A stretch of 64,000 nucleotides of DNA from Comamonadaceae bacterium (GCA_947452785.1 CANGDZ010000002.1:43073-107072); one strand, 5' to 3'. Positions 41,570-52,149 are shown, counted from the stretch's first letter. Numbers and translations are program-made. The notes: generated from the sequence alone by a model not told the origin.

Positions 41570-43633
41570 ATGACAAGCAACTCAGCGCTCACCTTAGCGC
41601 TTGTATGCGGACTGATCGCCGTGGCTTACGGCATTTGGGCCCGCAGTTGGATTCTTTCCCAGGATGCAGGTAACCCGCGGATGCAGGAAATTGCGGCTGC
41701 CATCCAGACCGGGGCTGCGGCCTATCTCTCTCGCCAATACAAAACCATCGCCATGGTCGGCGTGGTGCTGGCCATCCTGATTGCGGTGTTTCTGGACTCC
41801 ATGAGCGCCGTGGGCTTTGTGCTCGGCGCGGTGCTGTCCGGTGCCTGCGGCTTTATTGGCATGAACGTGTCCGTGCGTGCCAATGTCCGCACCGCACAAG
41901 CCGCTACCAAGGGCATTGGCCCGGCGCTGGACGTGGCCTTTCGCGGCGGCGCCATCACCGGCATGCTGGTGGTGGGTCTGGGTCTGCTGGGGGTGACGGG
42001 CTTTTACATGTTTCTGGTGCCGGACGGCGCCGTGACGGCCGCCAAGCTCAATCCGCTGATCGGCTTTGCGTTCGGCTCCTCGCTGATTTCCATCTTCGCC
42101 CGTTTGGGTGGTGGCATTTTCACCAAGGGCGCTGACGTCGGTGCTGACTTGGTCGGCAAGGTTGAAGCCGGCATCCCCGAGGATGACCCGCGCAACCCCG
42201 CCGTGATCGCCGACAACGTGGGTGACAACGTGGGCGACTGCGCCGGTATGGCCGCCGACCTTTTTGAAACCTATGCCGTGACGCTGATCGCCACAATGGT
42301 GTTGGGCGCCCTGCTGCTGGGCGCCGGTGGCCCCAACGCCGTACTCTACCCCTTGAGTCTGGGAGCCGTGTCCATCGTGGCCTCCATCATCGGTTGCTTC
42401 TTTGTCAAGGCCTCCCCTGGCATGAAGAACGTGATGCCCGCGCTGTACAAGGGCCTGGCTGTAGCCGGCATCTTGTCGCTGGTTGCCTTTTACTTTGTGA
42501 CGCAATCGCTGTTCCCGGCAGCACTGACGCTGGCTGACGGACGCGTCATCACCGCCAGCGCCTTGTTCGGCGCCTGCGCCGTGGGTCTTATCCTGACGGG
42601 CACGCTGGTCTGGATCACCGAGTACTACACCGGCACGCAATACGCGCCCGTGCGTCACATTGCAGAAGCCTCCACCACCGGTCACGGCACCAACATCATT
42701 GCGGGCCTGGGTGTTTCTATGCGCTCCACCGCCTGGCCTGTGCTGTTTGTCTGTGCTGCGATCTACTCGGCCTTTGCGCTGGCGGGTCTTTACGGCATCG
42801 CCATCGCCGCCACCTCTATGCTGAGCATGGCCGGCATTGTGGTGGCACTGGACGCCTACGGCCCCATCACCGACAACGCTGGTGGCATTGCAGAGATGGC
42901 CGAATTGCCTGCCAGCGTGCGTGACATCACCGACCCGCTGGACGCCGTGGGCAACACCACCAAGGCCGTGACCAAGGGCTACGCCATCGGCTCCGCCGGT
43001 CTGGCCGCCCTGGTGCTGTTTGCCGACTACACCCACAAGCTCGAGGGCCTGGGCAGCCACGTCAAGTTCGACCTGAGTGACCCCATGGTCATCATCGGCC
43101 TGTTCATTGGCGGCCTGATCCCCTACCTGTTTGGCGCTATGGCCATGGAAGCCGTGGGCCGCGCAGCCGGTGCGGTGGTGGTCGAAGTTCGCCGCCAGTT
43201 CCGCGACATCAAAGGCATCATGGACGGTACCGGCAAGCCCGAGTACGACACCGCGGTGGACATGCTGACCAGCGCAGCCATCAAAGAAATGATGATCCCC
43301 AGTTTGTTGCCTGTTGTGGCTCCTATCCTGGTCGGCCTGATCCTCGGGCCAGCTGCACTGGGTGGCCTGCTGATGGGCACCATCGTGACCGGCCTGTTTG
43401 TAGCCATCTCCATGTGCACCGGCGGCGGCGCCTGGGACAACGCCAAAAAGTACATTGAAGACGGCCACCACGGCGGCAAAGGCTCTGAAGCGCACAAGGC
43501 TGCAGTGACCGGCGACACCGTGGGCGACCCCTACAAGGACACTGCAGGTCCGGCCATCAACCCGCTGATCAAGATCATCAACATTGTGGCGCTGCTGATC
43601 GTGCCCTTGGTCGTCAAGTTACACGGCGTCTAA
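41570..43633 (+). CDS. hppA: Membrane-bound proton-pumping pyrophosphatase
   Basis: A 687-residue polytopic inner-membrane protein (about 16 helices) coupling PPi hydrolysis to H+ export. Substrate-site motifs include [39 protein letters not shown] and, near the C-terminus, [13 protein letters not shown] and [15 protein letters not shown]. The [10 protein letters not shown] segment has Lys at the position that makes the family K+-independent. GGAG precedes the ATG by about nine bases. Leucine codons here are almost all CTG, unlike neighbours that often use TTG, so its composition stands out. Confidence 0.96.
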   Translation: MTSNSALTLALVCGLIAVAYGIWARSWILSQDAGNPRMQEIAAAIQTGAAAYLSRQYKTIAMVGVVLAILIAVFLDSMSAVGFVLGAVLSGACGFIGMNVSVRANVRTAQAATKGIGPALDVAFRGGAITGMLVVGLGLLGVTGFYMFLVPDGAVTAAKLNPLIGFAFGSSLISIFARLGGGIFTKGADVGADLVGKVEAGIPEDDPRNPAVIADNVGDNVGDCAGMAADLFETYAVTLIATMVLGALLLGAGGPNAVLYPLSLGAVSIVASIIGCFFVKASPGMKNVMPALYKGLAVAGILSLVAFYFVTQSLFPAALTLADGRVITASALFGACAVGLILTGTLVWITEYYTGTQYAPVRHIAEASTTGHGTNIIAGLGVSMRSTAWPVLFVCAAIYSAFALAGLYGIAIAATSMLSMAGIVVALDAYGPITDNAGGIAEMAELPASVRDITDPLDAVGNTTKAVTKGYAIGSAGLAALVLFADYTHKLEGLGSHVKFDLSDPMVIIGLFIGGLIPYLFGAMAMEAVGRAAGAVVVEVRRQFRDIKGIMDGTGKPEYDTAVDMLTSAAIKEMMIPSLLPVVAPILVGLILGPAALGGLLMGTIVTGLFVAISMCTGGGAWDNAKKYIEDGHHGGKGSEAHKAAVTGDTVGDPYKDTAGPAINPLIKIINIVALLIVPLVVKLHGV

Positions 43634-43656
43634 GCCCCCCCTTGCGTTCTTTGAGT

Positions 43657-43688
43657 AAGCCCGCCCTCTTTGGAGGGCGGGCTTTTTT
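43657..43688 (+). terminator. Rho-independent terminator after hppA
   Basis: AAGCCCGCCCTC pairs perfectly with GAGGGCGGGCTT over TTTG and is followed by a run of T. It begins 24 bases after the stop codon. Confidence 0.93.
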
Positions 43689-43774
43689 CATGGGCTGACT
43701 TCTTCTCTTTCGCCTACGCCCTGATTTGTCTCATTTATTCATTTCAAGCGCACTGACTCAAGCACAATGCGACC

Positions 43775-45208
43775 ATGCAACTGAACTTCATCGCCAACCA
43801 ATCTGTGCCCGCCCTAGCAGGACAAACCCTGAATGTGATCGACCCGTCGGACGGTCTCGTGTTTGACCAAATTCAACGCAGTCAAGCCGCCGACATCGAT
43901 CAAGCGGTGCTTGCCGCGCGTGCGGCTTTTCAGGGCCCCTGGGGCCAACTGAGCGCCGTGGAACGCGGACGCTTGCTGATGGCGCTGTCGCGCAAAGTAA
44001 GCGAGCATGCCGCCGAGCTGACCGCATTGGAACAACGTGATTGCGGTAAACCCACACGCCAAGCCTCGGCGGACGTCACCGCCTTGGCCCGCTATTTTGA
44101 ATATTACGCTGGCGCTTGCGACAAGCTGCACGGCGAGACTTTGCCCTACCAAAACGGCTACAGCGTGCTGACTTGGCGTGAGCCGCATGGCGTCACCGGC
44201 CATGTGATTCCGTGGAACTATCCGATGCAAATTTTTGGCCGCAGCGTGGGCGGCGCCTTGGCAGCCGGCAATGCCTGTGTGGTCAAGCCGGCTGAAGACG
44301 CCTGCCTGAGCCTGATCCGCGTCGCCCAGTTGGCGGCCGAGGTGGGCTTTCCAGCCGGCACGATCAATATCGTGACGGGTTATGGCCATGAGGTGGGTGA
44401 TGCGCTGGCGCGTCACTCCGACATCGACCATATCAGCTTCACCGGCAGCCCCACGGTGGGCACACTGATTCAACAAGTGGCAGCTGAACGCCATTGCCCT
44501 GTGACGCTGGAGCTGGGCGCCAAGAGCCCACAAATCATTTTTGCCGATGCCGACTTGGACGCCGCCATCCCGGTGGTGGTCAACGCCATTGTGCAAAACG
44601 CCGGGCAAACCTGCAGCGCCGGCTCACGGGTGCTGATTCAACAAGCCATTTACGAGCCTCTGCTGCAGCGCTTGGGCGAGGCCTTCAAACAACTGCGGGT
44701 GGGCTCGGCTGAGATGAACCTGGACCTGGGCCCGCTGATCAGGGCCAGCCAACTCGAACGCGTGGCGGGTTTTCTGGACCAAGCCCGCGCCGACGGCATT
44801 GCCACTGTGGCCCAAGGCCAGATCGTGGCAGGCGTGCCAGAGGGCGGTTTTTACCAAGCCCCGACCCTGCTGCGTGATGTTCCGGTGATGCACCGCCTGG
44901 CGCAAGAGGAAGTTTTTGGCCCGGTGCTGTCGGCCATGGCTTTTCGTGACGAAGACCATGCGGTCGAGCTGGCCAATGCCACCGCCTTTGGTCTGGTGGC
45001 CGGCATCTGGACGCGCGATGGCGCCCGCCAATTTCGCATGGCCAAACGGGTGCGCAGCGGTCAGGTCTTCATCAACAACTACGGCGCAGGCGGTGGTGTG
45101 GAGCTGCCGTTCGGTGGCGTCAAGTCCTCGGGCTACGGCCGTGAAAAAGGTTTCGAAGCCCTACTGGGTTTCACCACACTCAAAACCGTGGCGATTCACC
45201 ACGGCTGA
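43775..45208 (+). CDS. NAD(P)-dependent aldehyde dehydrogenase
   Basis: A 477-residue member of the ALDH superfamily. Cofactor and catalytic motifs are intact: [32 protein letters not shown], catalytic Glu in [13 protein letters not shown], catalytic Cys in [13 protein letters not shown], and EEVFGPVLS. It resembles betaine-aldehyde or aminoaldehyde dehydrogenases, but the substrate cannot be fixed. It has its own upstream region after the hppA terminator, and moaA follows 70 bases later, perhaps by chance. Confidence 0.88.
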   Translation: MQLNFIANQSVPALAGQTLNVIDPSDGLVFDQIQRSQAADIDQAVLAARAAFQGPWGQLSAVERGRLLMALSRKVSEHAAELTALEQRDCGKPTRQASADVTALARYFEYYAGACDKLHGETLPYQNGYSVLTWREPHGVTGHVIPWNYPMQIFGRSVGGALAAGNACVVKPAEDACLSLIRVAQLAAEVGFPAGTINIVTGYGHEVGDALARHSDIDHISFTGSPTVGTLIQQVAAERHCPVTLELGAKSPQIIFADADLDAAIPVVVNAIVQNAGQTCSAGSRVLIQQAIYEPLLQRLGEAFKQLRVGSAEMNLDLGPLIRASQLERVAGFLDQARADGIATVAQGQIVAGVPEGGFYQAPTLLRDVPVMHRLAQEEVFGPVLSAMAFRDEDHAVELANATAFGLVAGIWTRDGARQFRMAKRVRSGQVFINNYGAGGGVELPFGGVKSSGYGREKGFEALLGFTTLKTVAIHHG

Positions 45209-45278
45209 TTTGTTTCTGGTTAATGCCTTGCAATCACCCCAGACAGGGACTGGTGGGGTGCTGCGGCACAATGGCGGC

Positions 45279-46418
45279 ATGTCTGAACGAATCATTCCTT
45301 TGGTGGACCTGCGCAACAGCTTGCCTCTGCCCCAGCCTTCAGCACCTTTGGCATGGAATTCATCGCTGCAGGATGCTCGGGATCGTCCTTTGCACGATTT
45401 GCGCATCAGCGTGACCGACCGCTGCAACTTTCGCTGCAGCTATTGCATGCCCAAAGAAGTCTTTCACAAAGACTACCCTTACCTGCCGCACAGCGACTTG
45501 CTGACCTTCGAAGAAATCACCCGCACTGCCCAAGCGTTTGTGGCTTTAGGTGTACGCAAAATCAGACTCACCGGTGGCGAGCCCCTGCTGCGCAAAAACA
45601 TCGAGGTGCTGATCGCCCAACTCGCCGCCCTGCGCACCCCAGAAGGCTTGCCGCTGGACATCACGCTGACCACCAACGGCTCGCTGTTGGCGCGCAAAGC
45701 CCAAGCCTTGAAGGACGCGGGCCTGCAACGCGTCACGGTCAGCCTGGACGGGCTGGACGACGCCATTTTCCGCCAAATGAACGACGTGGATTTTCCTGTC
45801 GCCGATGTGCTGGCCGGCATTGACGCGGCGCAAGCCGCCGGACTGTCGAGCATCAAGGTGAATATGGTGGTCAAACGCGGCACCAACGACCACGAAATCT
45901 TGCCCATGGCCCGGCACTTCAAAGGCTCGGGCGTGACGCTGCGCTTCATTGAATACATGGACGTGGGCGCCACCAACGGCTGGCGCATGGACGAAGTGCT
46001 GCCCAGCGCGCAAGTCATCGAACGGTTGCAAGCCGAGTTGCCGCTGTCCGCCTTGAAGGCGTCCGCGCCCGGCGAAACGGCCCAGCGCTGGGGCTACGCC
46101 GATGCGCAGGGGCAGTTCGACCCGAGCCTGGGAGAAATTGGCGTCATCAGCAGCGTGACCCAGGCCTTTTGTGGTGACTGCAACCGCGCCAGACTGTCGA
46201 CCGAAGGTCAGCTGTATTTGTGCCTGTTTGCCTCACAGGGCTACGACCTGCGCTCGTTGATCCGCGGTCCTCTGAGCGATGAGGCTTTACGCCAGCAGAT
46301 CGCGGCCATCTGGCAAGGGCGCAGTGACCGCTACTCTGAATTGCGCAGCCTGATGCCACCAGACAGCGAGCAGGCCCCAGCCCGCAAGCGGGTTGAAATG
46401 AGTTACATCGGCGGCTGA
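45279..46418 (+). CDS. moaA: GTP 3',8-cyclase MoaA (molybdenum cofactor)
   Basis: The radical-SAM first step of molybdopterin synthesis from GTP. The 379-residue protein has the N-terminal [4Fe-4S] motif [20 protein letters not shown], the second cluster in [11 protein letters not shown] through LYLCLF, and the C-terminal GG (MSYIGG) required for activity. The ATG at 45279 is chosen because the frame upstream overlaps the ALDH gene and is unrelated. It leads the moaA-mobA-moeA operon, two bases before mobA. Confidence 0.95.
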   Translation: MSERIIPLVDLRNSLPLPQPSAPLAWNSSLQDARDRPLHDLRISVTDRCNFRCSYCMPKEVFHKDYPYLPHSDLLTFEEITRTAQAFVALGVRKIRLTGGEPLLRKNIEVLIAQLAALRTPEGLPLDITLTTNGSLLARKAQALKDAGLQRVTVSLDGLDDAIFRQMNDVDFPVADVLAGIDAAQAAGLSSIKVNMVVKRGTNDHEILPMARHFKGSGVTLRFIEYMDVGATNGWRMDEVLPSAQVIERLQAELPLSALKASAPGETAQRWGYADAQGQFDPSLGEIGVISSVTQAFCGDCNRARLSTEGQLYLCLFASQGYDLRSLIRGPLSDEALRQQIAAIWQGRSDRYSELRSLMPPDSEQAPARKRVEMSYIGG

Positions 46419-46420
46419 GC

Positions 46421-47077
46421 ATGAACCAAGCACCCATTCGCACCGACGCCCCCAAGACCGAATGGGAGGCCGTCACCGGTTTGATCTTGGCTGGAGGTCG
46501 CGGCACGCGCATGGGCGGCACCGACAAGGGTTTGCAAAACTTTCGCGGCCTGCCCCTGGCGCTGAACACCTTGATGCGCCTGCAAATGCAGCAAGGCCAA
46601 GCCTTGACCGAGGTCATGATCAACGCCAATCGCAACGAATCCGCTTACGCAGCGTTTGGCACCCCCGTCTGGCCTGACACGCTGGATGGTTTTGCCGGAC
46701 CGCTGGCCGGCTTTATGACGGGATTGGAACACTGCCAAACCCCGCTGCTGCTCACCGTGCCCTGTGACACGCCGCTGTTTCCGCTGGACCTGGTGCAGCG
46801 CATGCACCAAGCCCTGCGTCGTGAGCAGGCTGACTTGGCCATGGCCGCCGCTTGTGAAGAAGACGGGCAACTGCGTGCCCAACCGGTGTTCTGTCTGATG
46901 CGGGTCGAGTTGCTGGAAAGCCTGCTCGCCTTCACGCAGCAAGGTGGCCGCAAAATTGACGCTTGGACGGCGCTGCACCGCACGGTGCTGGTGCCCTTCA
47001 ACGAGCCCACGGACAACCCCCAAGCCTTCTTCAACGCCAACACCGCTGAGCAACTGCAAAGCCTGGAAAATGTCTGA
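46421..47077 (+). CDS. mobA: Molybdenum cofactor guanylyltransferase MobA
   Basis: Attaches GMP to molybdopterin to make the bis-MGD cofactor. The 218-residue Rossmann-type nucleotidyltransferase has the signature LILAGGRGTRMGGTDKGL, GFAGPLAGFMTGL and the metal-binding VPCDTPLFP. The first 17 residues precede the core and look unconserved. Its stop overlaps the moeA start by eight bases. Confidence 0.95.
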   Translation: MNQAPIRTDAPKTEWEAVTGLILAGGRGTRMGGTDKGLQNFRGLPLALNTLMRLQMQQGQALTEVMINANRNESAYAAFGTPVWPDTLDGFAGPLAGFMTGLEHCQTPLLLTVPCDTPLFPLDLVQRMHQALRREQADLAMAAACEEDGQLRAQPVFCLMRVELLESLLAFTQQGGRKIDAWTALHRTVLVPFNEPTDNPQAFFNANTAEQLQSLENV

Positions 47078-48404
47078 GACCATGCCGCAGACGGTGTTCA
47101 AGCCCTTAGCCGTGCCCGCCACGCTGACTCAGATCGGCGAACAATTGGCCGGCTACGACCCTCAGGCGCTGACGGCCGACGCCGTATTGGCTTTCTTGGC
47201 GCAAATGGTGACGCCCTTGACGGGCGCGGAAACAGTGTCTCTGTTTCAGGCCTTGGACCGGGTACTGGCCGTGGACGTGATCTCGCCCTTGAGCGTGCCG
47301 CCCCATGACAACTCGGCCATGGACGGTTACGCCTTCAACGGCGACAGCCTGCCCGCAGCGCAAAACCTTCAAGCGGTTGGCACCGCTTTGGCCGGCAAAG
47401 CCTGGCAAGGCCAAGTGCAAGCCGGGCAGTGCGTAAAAATCATGACCGGTGCCATCATGCCGCCCGGCTTGGACACCGTCGTGGCGCAAGAATTGGCGCA
47501 GGTCGATGGTGACCGGGTGCAAATTGCCGCTGGCCTGCTGCAACGCGGTGACAACCGGCGCTTGTGCGGCGAAGACTTGGTGCAAGGGCAACCCGCCCTA
47601 CCCGCTGGTACGCGCTTGGGACCTGCGGCCTGCGGCCTCTTGGCCAGCCTGGGCTTGGCCCAGGTCTCGGTGCGACCCCGCCTCAAGGTGGCCTACTTTT
47701 CCACCGGCGACGAAATTCTGAGCCTAGGCGACACGCCACGCGAAGGCGCGGTCTTCGACAGCAACCGCTACACCGTTCACGGCATGCTCACGCGCATGGG
47801 CTGCGAGGTGCTTGACATGGGTGTGGTGCGCGACGACCCGGCCCTGCTCGAAGCCGCCTTCAGGCAGGCCGCATCTCTCGCCGATGTGATCATCACCAGC
47901 GGCGGCGTGAGTGTGGGTGAAGCCGATTTCACCAAAGCCATGATGAAAAAATTAGGCGATGTCGCTTTTTGGCGCATCGCCATGCGACCCGGCCGCCCCA
48001 TGGCAGTAGGACGCATTCCCCAAGGGGGCCGCTCTACCGAAGGGGATCGATCCGCCGTGCTGTTTGGCTTGCCGGGCAATCCGGTGGCCGTGATGGTGAC
48101 TTTCTTGGCTTTTGTGCGCCCCACTCTGCAGCGCATGATGGGCATGACCAATGCCCCGCTGCCATTGCTCAAAGCGCGCAGCCAAGAAGTGCTGCGCAAA
48201 AAACCCGGTCGCACCGAGTACCAACGTGGGATCGTCAGCCGCAACGCCCAAGGGGAGTTGCAAGTGATCATCACCGGCAATCAAGGCTCGGGTGTGCTCA
48301 GCTCCATGGTGCAGGCCAACGGCTTGATAGTGCTGCACCACGACCAGGCCACCACGCAAGTCGGCGAGTGGGTGGATGTGATGATGTTTGACGGCCACCT
48401 TTAG
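47070..48404 (+). CDS. moeA: Molybdopterin molybdenumtransferase MoeA
   Basis: Inserts molybdate into adenylylated molybdopterin. The 444-residue protein shows VPPHDNSAMDGYAF, GAIMPPGLDTVV, STGDEIL, FDSNRYTVHGML, the MPT-binding ITSGGVSVGEADF and FGLPGNPVAVMVTF. Between GRPMAVGR and FGLPGNP there is an Arg/Gly/Ser-rich stretch of about 15 residues (IPQGGRSTEGDRSAVL), longer than usual here and encoded by a GC-palindromic DNA segment (48018-48057). Third gene of the operon. Confidence 0.94.
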   Translation: MSETMPQTVFKPLAVPATLTQIGEQLAGYDPQALTADAVLAFLAQMVTPLTGAETVSLFQALDRVLAVDVISPLSVPPHDNSAMDGYAFNGDSLPAAQNLQAVGTALAGKAWQGQVQAGQCVKIMTGAIMPPGLDTVVAQELAQVDGDRVQIAAGLLQRGDNRRLCGEDLVQGQPALPAGTRLGPAACGLLASLGLAQVSVRPRLKVAYFSTGDEILSLGDTPREGAVFDSNRYTVHGMLTRMGCEVLDMGVVRDDPALLEAAFRQAASLADVIITSGGVSVGEADFTKAMMKKLGDVAFWRIAMRPGRPMAVGRIPQGGRSTEGDRSAVLFGLPGNPVAVMVTFLAFVRPTLQRMMGMTNAPLPLLKARSQEVLRKKPGRTEYQRGIVSRNAQGELQVIITGNQGSGVLSSMVQANGLIVLHHDQATTQVGEWVDVMMFDGHL

Positions 48405-48449
48405 CCGACCTCTCGCCTGCCTCTAACCGCGCAAACAGCGTAAGCCCGC

Positions 48450-48902
48450 TCAGCGCGCCTGCGCCAGGGCTTTCACCACACCGTCATTGGCCAACGCGTC
48501 AGCACGTTCGTTGCCGGGGTCGCCCGCATGGCCTTTGACCCAGCGCCAATCGATGACGTGCTCTGAACTGCTCACGGCCTCGTCCAGCCGTTGCCACAAA
48601 TCCACGTTTTTCACGGGTTGTTTGGCCGCTGTGCGCCAGCCCCTGGCTTTCCAGCCATGAATCCACTCAGTAATGCCTTTGCGCACATATTCGCTGTCCA
48701 GATACAGGACGATGTGGCAGGGACGCTTCAAAGCGCCCAGTGCCTGAATCACCGCCATCAACTCCATGCGGTTGTTGGTGGTCCCCAACTCACCGCCACA
48801 CAGCTCGCGCACATGGCGGCCCGACTTCATCAACACGCCCCAGCCGCCCGGGCCGGGGTTGCCTTTGCAGGCCCCATCGGTATGTATTTCAACGTGATCC
48901 AA
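48450..48902 (-). CDS. rnhA: Ribonuclease HI
   Basis: Degrades RNA in RNA-DNA hybrids. The catalytic acids are seen in [17 protein letters not shown] (Asp), NRMELMAVI (Glu), [12 protein letters not shown] (Asp) and NERADALAN (Asp). There is no ATG near the expected start; a TTG at 48902 begins right at the family N-terminus (DHVEIHTDG) and gives the normal 150 residues. It overlaps the methyltransferase stop by 14 bases, so initiation is probably coupled to that gene. Confidence 0.93.
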   Translation of the reverse strand: MDHVEIHTDGACKGNPGPGGWGVLMKSGRHVRELCGGELGTTNNRMELMAVIQALGALKRPCHIVLYLDSEYVRKGITEWIHGWKARGWRTAAKQPVKNVDLWQRLDEAVSSSEHVIDWRWVKGHAGDPGNERADALANDGVVKALAQAR

Positions 48903-49764
48903 AAGATGGCTTTCGAGTGGCTTGCGCCGTGATTTCAGTTGGCGGCTGCACCGCATGGTGCCGCTGCGCAGCCGGCAGGGCTGCCCCGACCCTGACGGGC
49001 GATTTTTTCCAGGCTCGCCCGAGCATACGACCTCCCGGCACGCGCTTGACCGCCAACACCATGTAGGCTCCGCCCAAAATAGGCCACCAACGCGCACCCC
49101 AGCGGTCCAGCCAGGCCATGCGCGCCAGCCAACCGCTGTTTTGCACCGCCGGGCGCCAGCAACCAAAGCGGCTGACCTGCACCTCAAAGCCCAACAGCCT
49201 CAGCCAATCGCGCAGTCGCCAATAAGCAATCAGGTTGCCCAAGACGGTCGGCACGCTGTCGCGCCAGCCCAGTCGGCGATACAGGGCTTGGCGCCGTTGA
49301 TGCCAGCCCCACAAACTGACGGGGTTCAGCCCGGTGATCACCACTTGGCCCTCAGGCATCAGCACCCGCTCCACTTCGCGCAAGGTGGCGTGCGGGTCGG
49401 CGCACAGCTCCAGGGTATGCGGCATGACCACCAGGTCCAGGCTGTTGGCCTCAAACGGCAAGGCGACCCCTTCGGCCACCAGGTCGCAGGGTGACAGCGT
49501 CGAAGCCGCAGCATCCTGCTCAGCCCACGAGCGAAGATACCAACGGTGGGGCATGCGGTTGGCCTGTAGGCCGTTCAATTCAGGGGTATCGAGTTGCACC
49601 GCGTGATAGCCAAAGACATCAACAACCGCGGTATCGAGCTGCGTTTGCTCCCAATCGTGCAAATAGCATCCCAACGGCGTGGCCAGCCATTGACCCCAAG
49701 CCTGCGCCACTTGGACGGCAGAACCCGGGGATGAAGCAGGTGTTTCTATAATGGGATTGCTCAT
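48889..49764 (-). CDS. SAM-dependent methyltransferase (class I, type 11)
   Basis: A 291-residue protein. The region [27 protein letters not shown] followed by [18 protein letters not shown] is the post-I and IV segments of a Methyltransf_11 domain (short excerpts). The glycine-rich motif I is unusually weak, with [10 protein letters not shown] in its place. The C-terminal 50 residues are basic and unconserved. In other Proteobacteria a similar gene lies next to gloB and rnhA, as here. The substrate is unknown. Its start codon shares the CATG with the divergent gloB start. Confidence 0.82.
   Translation of the reverse strand: MSNPIIETPASSPGSAVQVAQAWGQWLATPLGCYLHDWEQTQLDTAVVDVFGYHAVQLDTPELNGLQANRMPHRWYLRSWAEQDAAASTLSPCDLVAEGVALPFEANSLDLVVMPHTLELCADPHATLREVERVLMPEGQVVITGLNPVSLWGWHQRRQALYRRLGWRDSVPTVLGNLIAYWRLRDWLRLLGFEVQVSRFGCWRPAVQNSGWLARMAWLDRWGARWWPILGGAYMVLAVKRVPGGRMLGRAWKKSPVRVGAALPAAQRHHAVQPPTEITAQATRKPSFGSR
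49747..49752 (+). promoter_or_regulatory. Consensus -10 box for gloB inside the methyltransferase gene
   Basis: A perfect TATAAT lies 10 bases before the gloB ATG, inside the first codons of the opposite-strand methyltransferase gene. No good -35 is seen at 16-18 bases upstream. If used, the gloB mRNA would have a 5' leader of only about four to six bases. Confidence 0.4.
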
Positions 49765-50533
49765 GAACCTAATTCCGCTGCCCGCTTTTTCCGACAATTA
49801 CATCTGGCTGTTGCACCACAACGGCCGGGCCTTGGTGGTCGACCCCGGCGATGCGCAACCCGTGCTCGATGCACTGGCCAGCGCAGGCTGGGTGTTGGAT
49901 GTTATTTTAGTCACCCATCACCATGCTGACCACGTGGGCGGCGTAGCCTCGCTGACGGCGGCCACGTCGGCCACCGTCTATGGCCCCGCCCATGAAAAAA
50001 TGCCGACCGGCGTGATCCCGATGACGCAAGGCGAAACCATGTCTTGGCAAGGCTTGGAATTTGAAGTCATCGACGTCCCCGGTCACACGGCGGGGCATAT
50101 CGCCTACTTCGGCCAACCTTCCGGTATGGCGCCAGTCTTGTTTTGTGGCGACACCTTGTTTTCAGGCGGCTGTGGCCGCTTGTTTGAAGGCACGCCAGCC
50201 CAAATGCTGCACTCACTGGAAAAACTGGCTGGCTTGCCCGGCGCCACGCAAGTGTGCTGCGCCCATGAATACACACTGAGCAATCTGAAATTCGCCCGGC
50301 ACATTGAACCGGCCAACCTCGATCTCAGCGCTTACGAAACCCAATGCCAAGACCTTCGTGCCCAGGGTTTACCCACCTTGCCCTCACACTTGGACTTGGA
50401 ACTCAAGATCAACCCCTTCTTACGCAGCAGACAGCCCTCGGTCCGCGCGTCGGTGCAACACCGCACACCCACCCCGATGGACGATGCCGACTACTTTGCG
50501 GCGCTGCGTCAATGGAAAAACGATTACCGATGA
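49763..50533 (+). CDS. gloB: Hydroxyacylglutathione hydrolase (glyoxalase II)
   Basis: Hydrolyses S-lactoylglutathione in methylglyoxal detoxification. The 256-residue metallo-beta-lactamase-fold protein has the metal motif VTHHHADHVGG, PGHTAGHIAYF, FCGDTLFSGGCGRLFEG and CCAHEYTLSNLKFA. The C-terminal glutathione-binding region includes KINPFLR. An in-frame ATG four codons upstream (49751) is also possible. Its stop overlaps the mltD start (ATGA). Confidence 0.95.
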   Translation: MNLIPLPAFSDNYIWLLHHNGRALVVDPGDAQPVLDALASAGWVLDVILVTHHHADHVGGVASLTAATSATVYGPAHEKMPTGVIPMTQGETMSWQGLEFEVIDVPGHTAGHIAYFGQPSGMAPVLFCGDTLFSGGCGRLFEGTPAQMLHSLEKLAGLPGATQVCCAHEYTLSNLKFARHIEPANLDLSAYETQCQDLRAQGLPTLPSHLDLELKINPFLRSRQPSVRASVQHRTPTPMDDADYFAALRQWKNDYR

Positions 50534-52116
50534 CTCCACCATTTTTGAACCCGCTGCTGACCCGCTGGATGCGCAACGCCTTGACTTTGAGCTTGTTGAG
50601 CCTGCTGCTGGTCGGCTGCGCCACAACCGGCACGGCCCCCAGCTCGATGTCGCCAGCGCCTGTCGCCGCTGAGTCTTCACCTTCCCCCGCCCCTGTGCCG
50701 GCCACAACCAAAGCAGCCCCCCTCAGCCCCAAAGCCATCCCCCTGGCGACGGTGAAAACCGAGCCCCCAGCCGATATTTGGGAACGCATCCGCCTGGGCT
50801 TTGCCATGCCCAACTTGGAAAATGATCTTGTTAGTGACCGAGAGCAGTGGTACAGCGCCAAGCCGGACTACATGCTGCGCATGACCGAACGCTCACGCAA
50901 ATACCTGTTCTTCATTGTGGAAGAACTGGAAACCCGCAACATGCCCACGGAGTTGGCGCTGCTGCCCTTCATTGAATCTGCGTTTAACCCGCAAGCCGTG
51001 TCGTCCGCCAAGGCGGCAGGCATGTGGCAGTTCATGCCGGCCACAGGCAAATACTTTGAACTGAAGCAAAACATCTTCCGCGACGACCGGCGCAGCGTTC
51101 AAGAATCCACCCGCGCCGCGCTCGACTATTTGCAAAAACTCTACGGTATGTTTGGTGACTGGCATTTGGCCCTGGCCGCCTACAACTGGGGCGAAGGCAG
51201 CGTCAGCCGGGCCTTGGCCAAGAACAAGGCCGCGGGTCTGGGCATGAGCTACAGCGACCTGAACATGCCCATTGAAACGCGCTATTACGTGCCCAAATTG
51301 CAAGCGGTGAAAAATATTATCAGCCAACCCGCGGCCTTCAATACACGCTTGCCCCTGATTCAAAACCACCCTTATTTCCAGAGCGTGACGATCACCCGCG
51401 ACATCGATGTCAACTTGGCGGCCCGCTTGGCAGAGATCAGCTTGGACGACTTCAAAGCCCTCAATCCCTCGATGAGCCGCCCTGTGATTTTGGCCGCTGG
51501 CACGCCCCAGATTCTGCTGCCTTGGGACAATGCGGATCTGTTTCAACGCAATCTGGATGCACACCCCAACAACCGTCTGGCCACATGGACAGCTTGGGTG
51601 TCACCCCAGACCATGAAAGTGCAAGAAGCCTCACGCATCGTCGGTATGCCTGAAGACCAGCTGCGTAGCATGAACAACATTCCGCAAAAAATGCTGATCA
51701 AGGCGGGCTCGACCTTGCTGGTGCCGCGTAAAGGCGCGCTCGACGCCGATGTAACCGAACATTTGGCCGACAACGCGCAAGTAGCTTTTGCGCCTGAGGT
51801 CGTCCTCAAACGCATCCTGCTCAAAGCACGCAAGGGAGACACCTTAGCCAGCTTTGCCTCCAAAAATGGGGTGAGCGTGAGCAACCTGTTGAGCTGGAAC
51901 AAACTGAGTGCCAATGCCCCGCTCAAAGCTGGGCAGTCCATTGCCTTGTTGATTCCCACGACGCAAGGGCGTCTTGTAGCCAAAGGCTTGCCCGTCAAGG
52001 GTTTGGTCGCCAAGGCCGCGCCGGCTGTGGGCCACGGCAAAGCGGCGAGCACCCTCAAAACAGCGCACGCCAAAGTGACTTCGCCCAGCAAATCCATCAA
52101 AGTGGCCAAGCGATAA
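50530..52116 (+). CDS. mltD: Membrane-bound lytic murein transglycosylase D
   Basis: An outer-membrane lipoprotein that cleaves glycan strands of peptidoglycan. The 528-residue protein has a lipobox LLLVGC (Cys near residue 30), a Pro/Ala/Ser-rich linker, and an SLT domain with catalytic Glu in LLPFIESAFNPQAVS, then SAKAAGMWQFMPATG and AAYNWGEGSVSRAL. LysM-like repeats follow (ARKGDTLASFASKNGVSVSN and others). The last 45 residues are Lys/Ala-rich and basic. It is coupled to gloB by the ATGA overlap. Confidence 0.93.
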   Translation: MTPPFLNPLLTRWMRNALTLSLLSLLLVGCATTGTAPSSMSPAPVAAESSPSPAPVPATTKAAPLSPKAIPLATVKTEPPADIWERIRLGFAMPNLENDLVSDREQWYSAKPDYMLRMTERSRKYLFFIVEELETRNMPTELALLPFIESAFNPQAVSSAKAAGMWQFMPATGKYFELKQNIFRDDRRSVQESTRAALDYLQKLYGMFGDWHLALAAYNWGEGSVSRALAKNKAAGLGMSYSDLNMPIETRYYVPKLQAVKNIISQPAAFNTRLPLIQNHPYFQSVTITRDIDVNLAARLAEISLDDFKALNPSMSRPVILAAGTPQILLPWDNADLFQRNLDAHPNNRLATWTAWVSPQTMKVQEASRIVGMPEDQLRSMNNIPQKMLIKAGSTLLVPRKGALDADVTEHLADNAQVAFAPEVVLKRILLKARKGDTLASFASKNGVSVSNLLSWNKLSANAPLKAGQSIALLIPTTQGRLVAKGLPVKGLVAKAAPAVGHGKAASTLKTAHAKVTSPSKSIKVAKR

Positions 52117-52149
52117 AACCCTGCGATCAGCATCTGGTACCGGTGCTCG

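Noticed and set aside
41594..43495. Very long open frame antisense to hppA, rich in His and Gly
   Set aside because: It mirrors the strongly biased codons of hppA on the other strand; composition is that of a shadow frame and no motif is recognisable.
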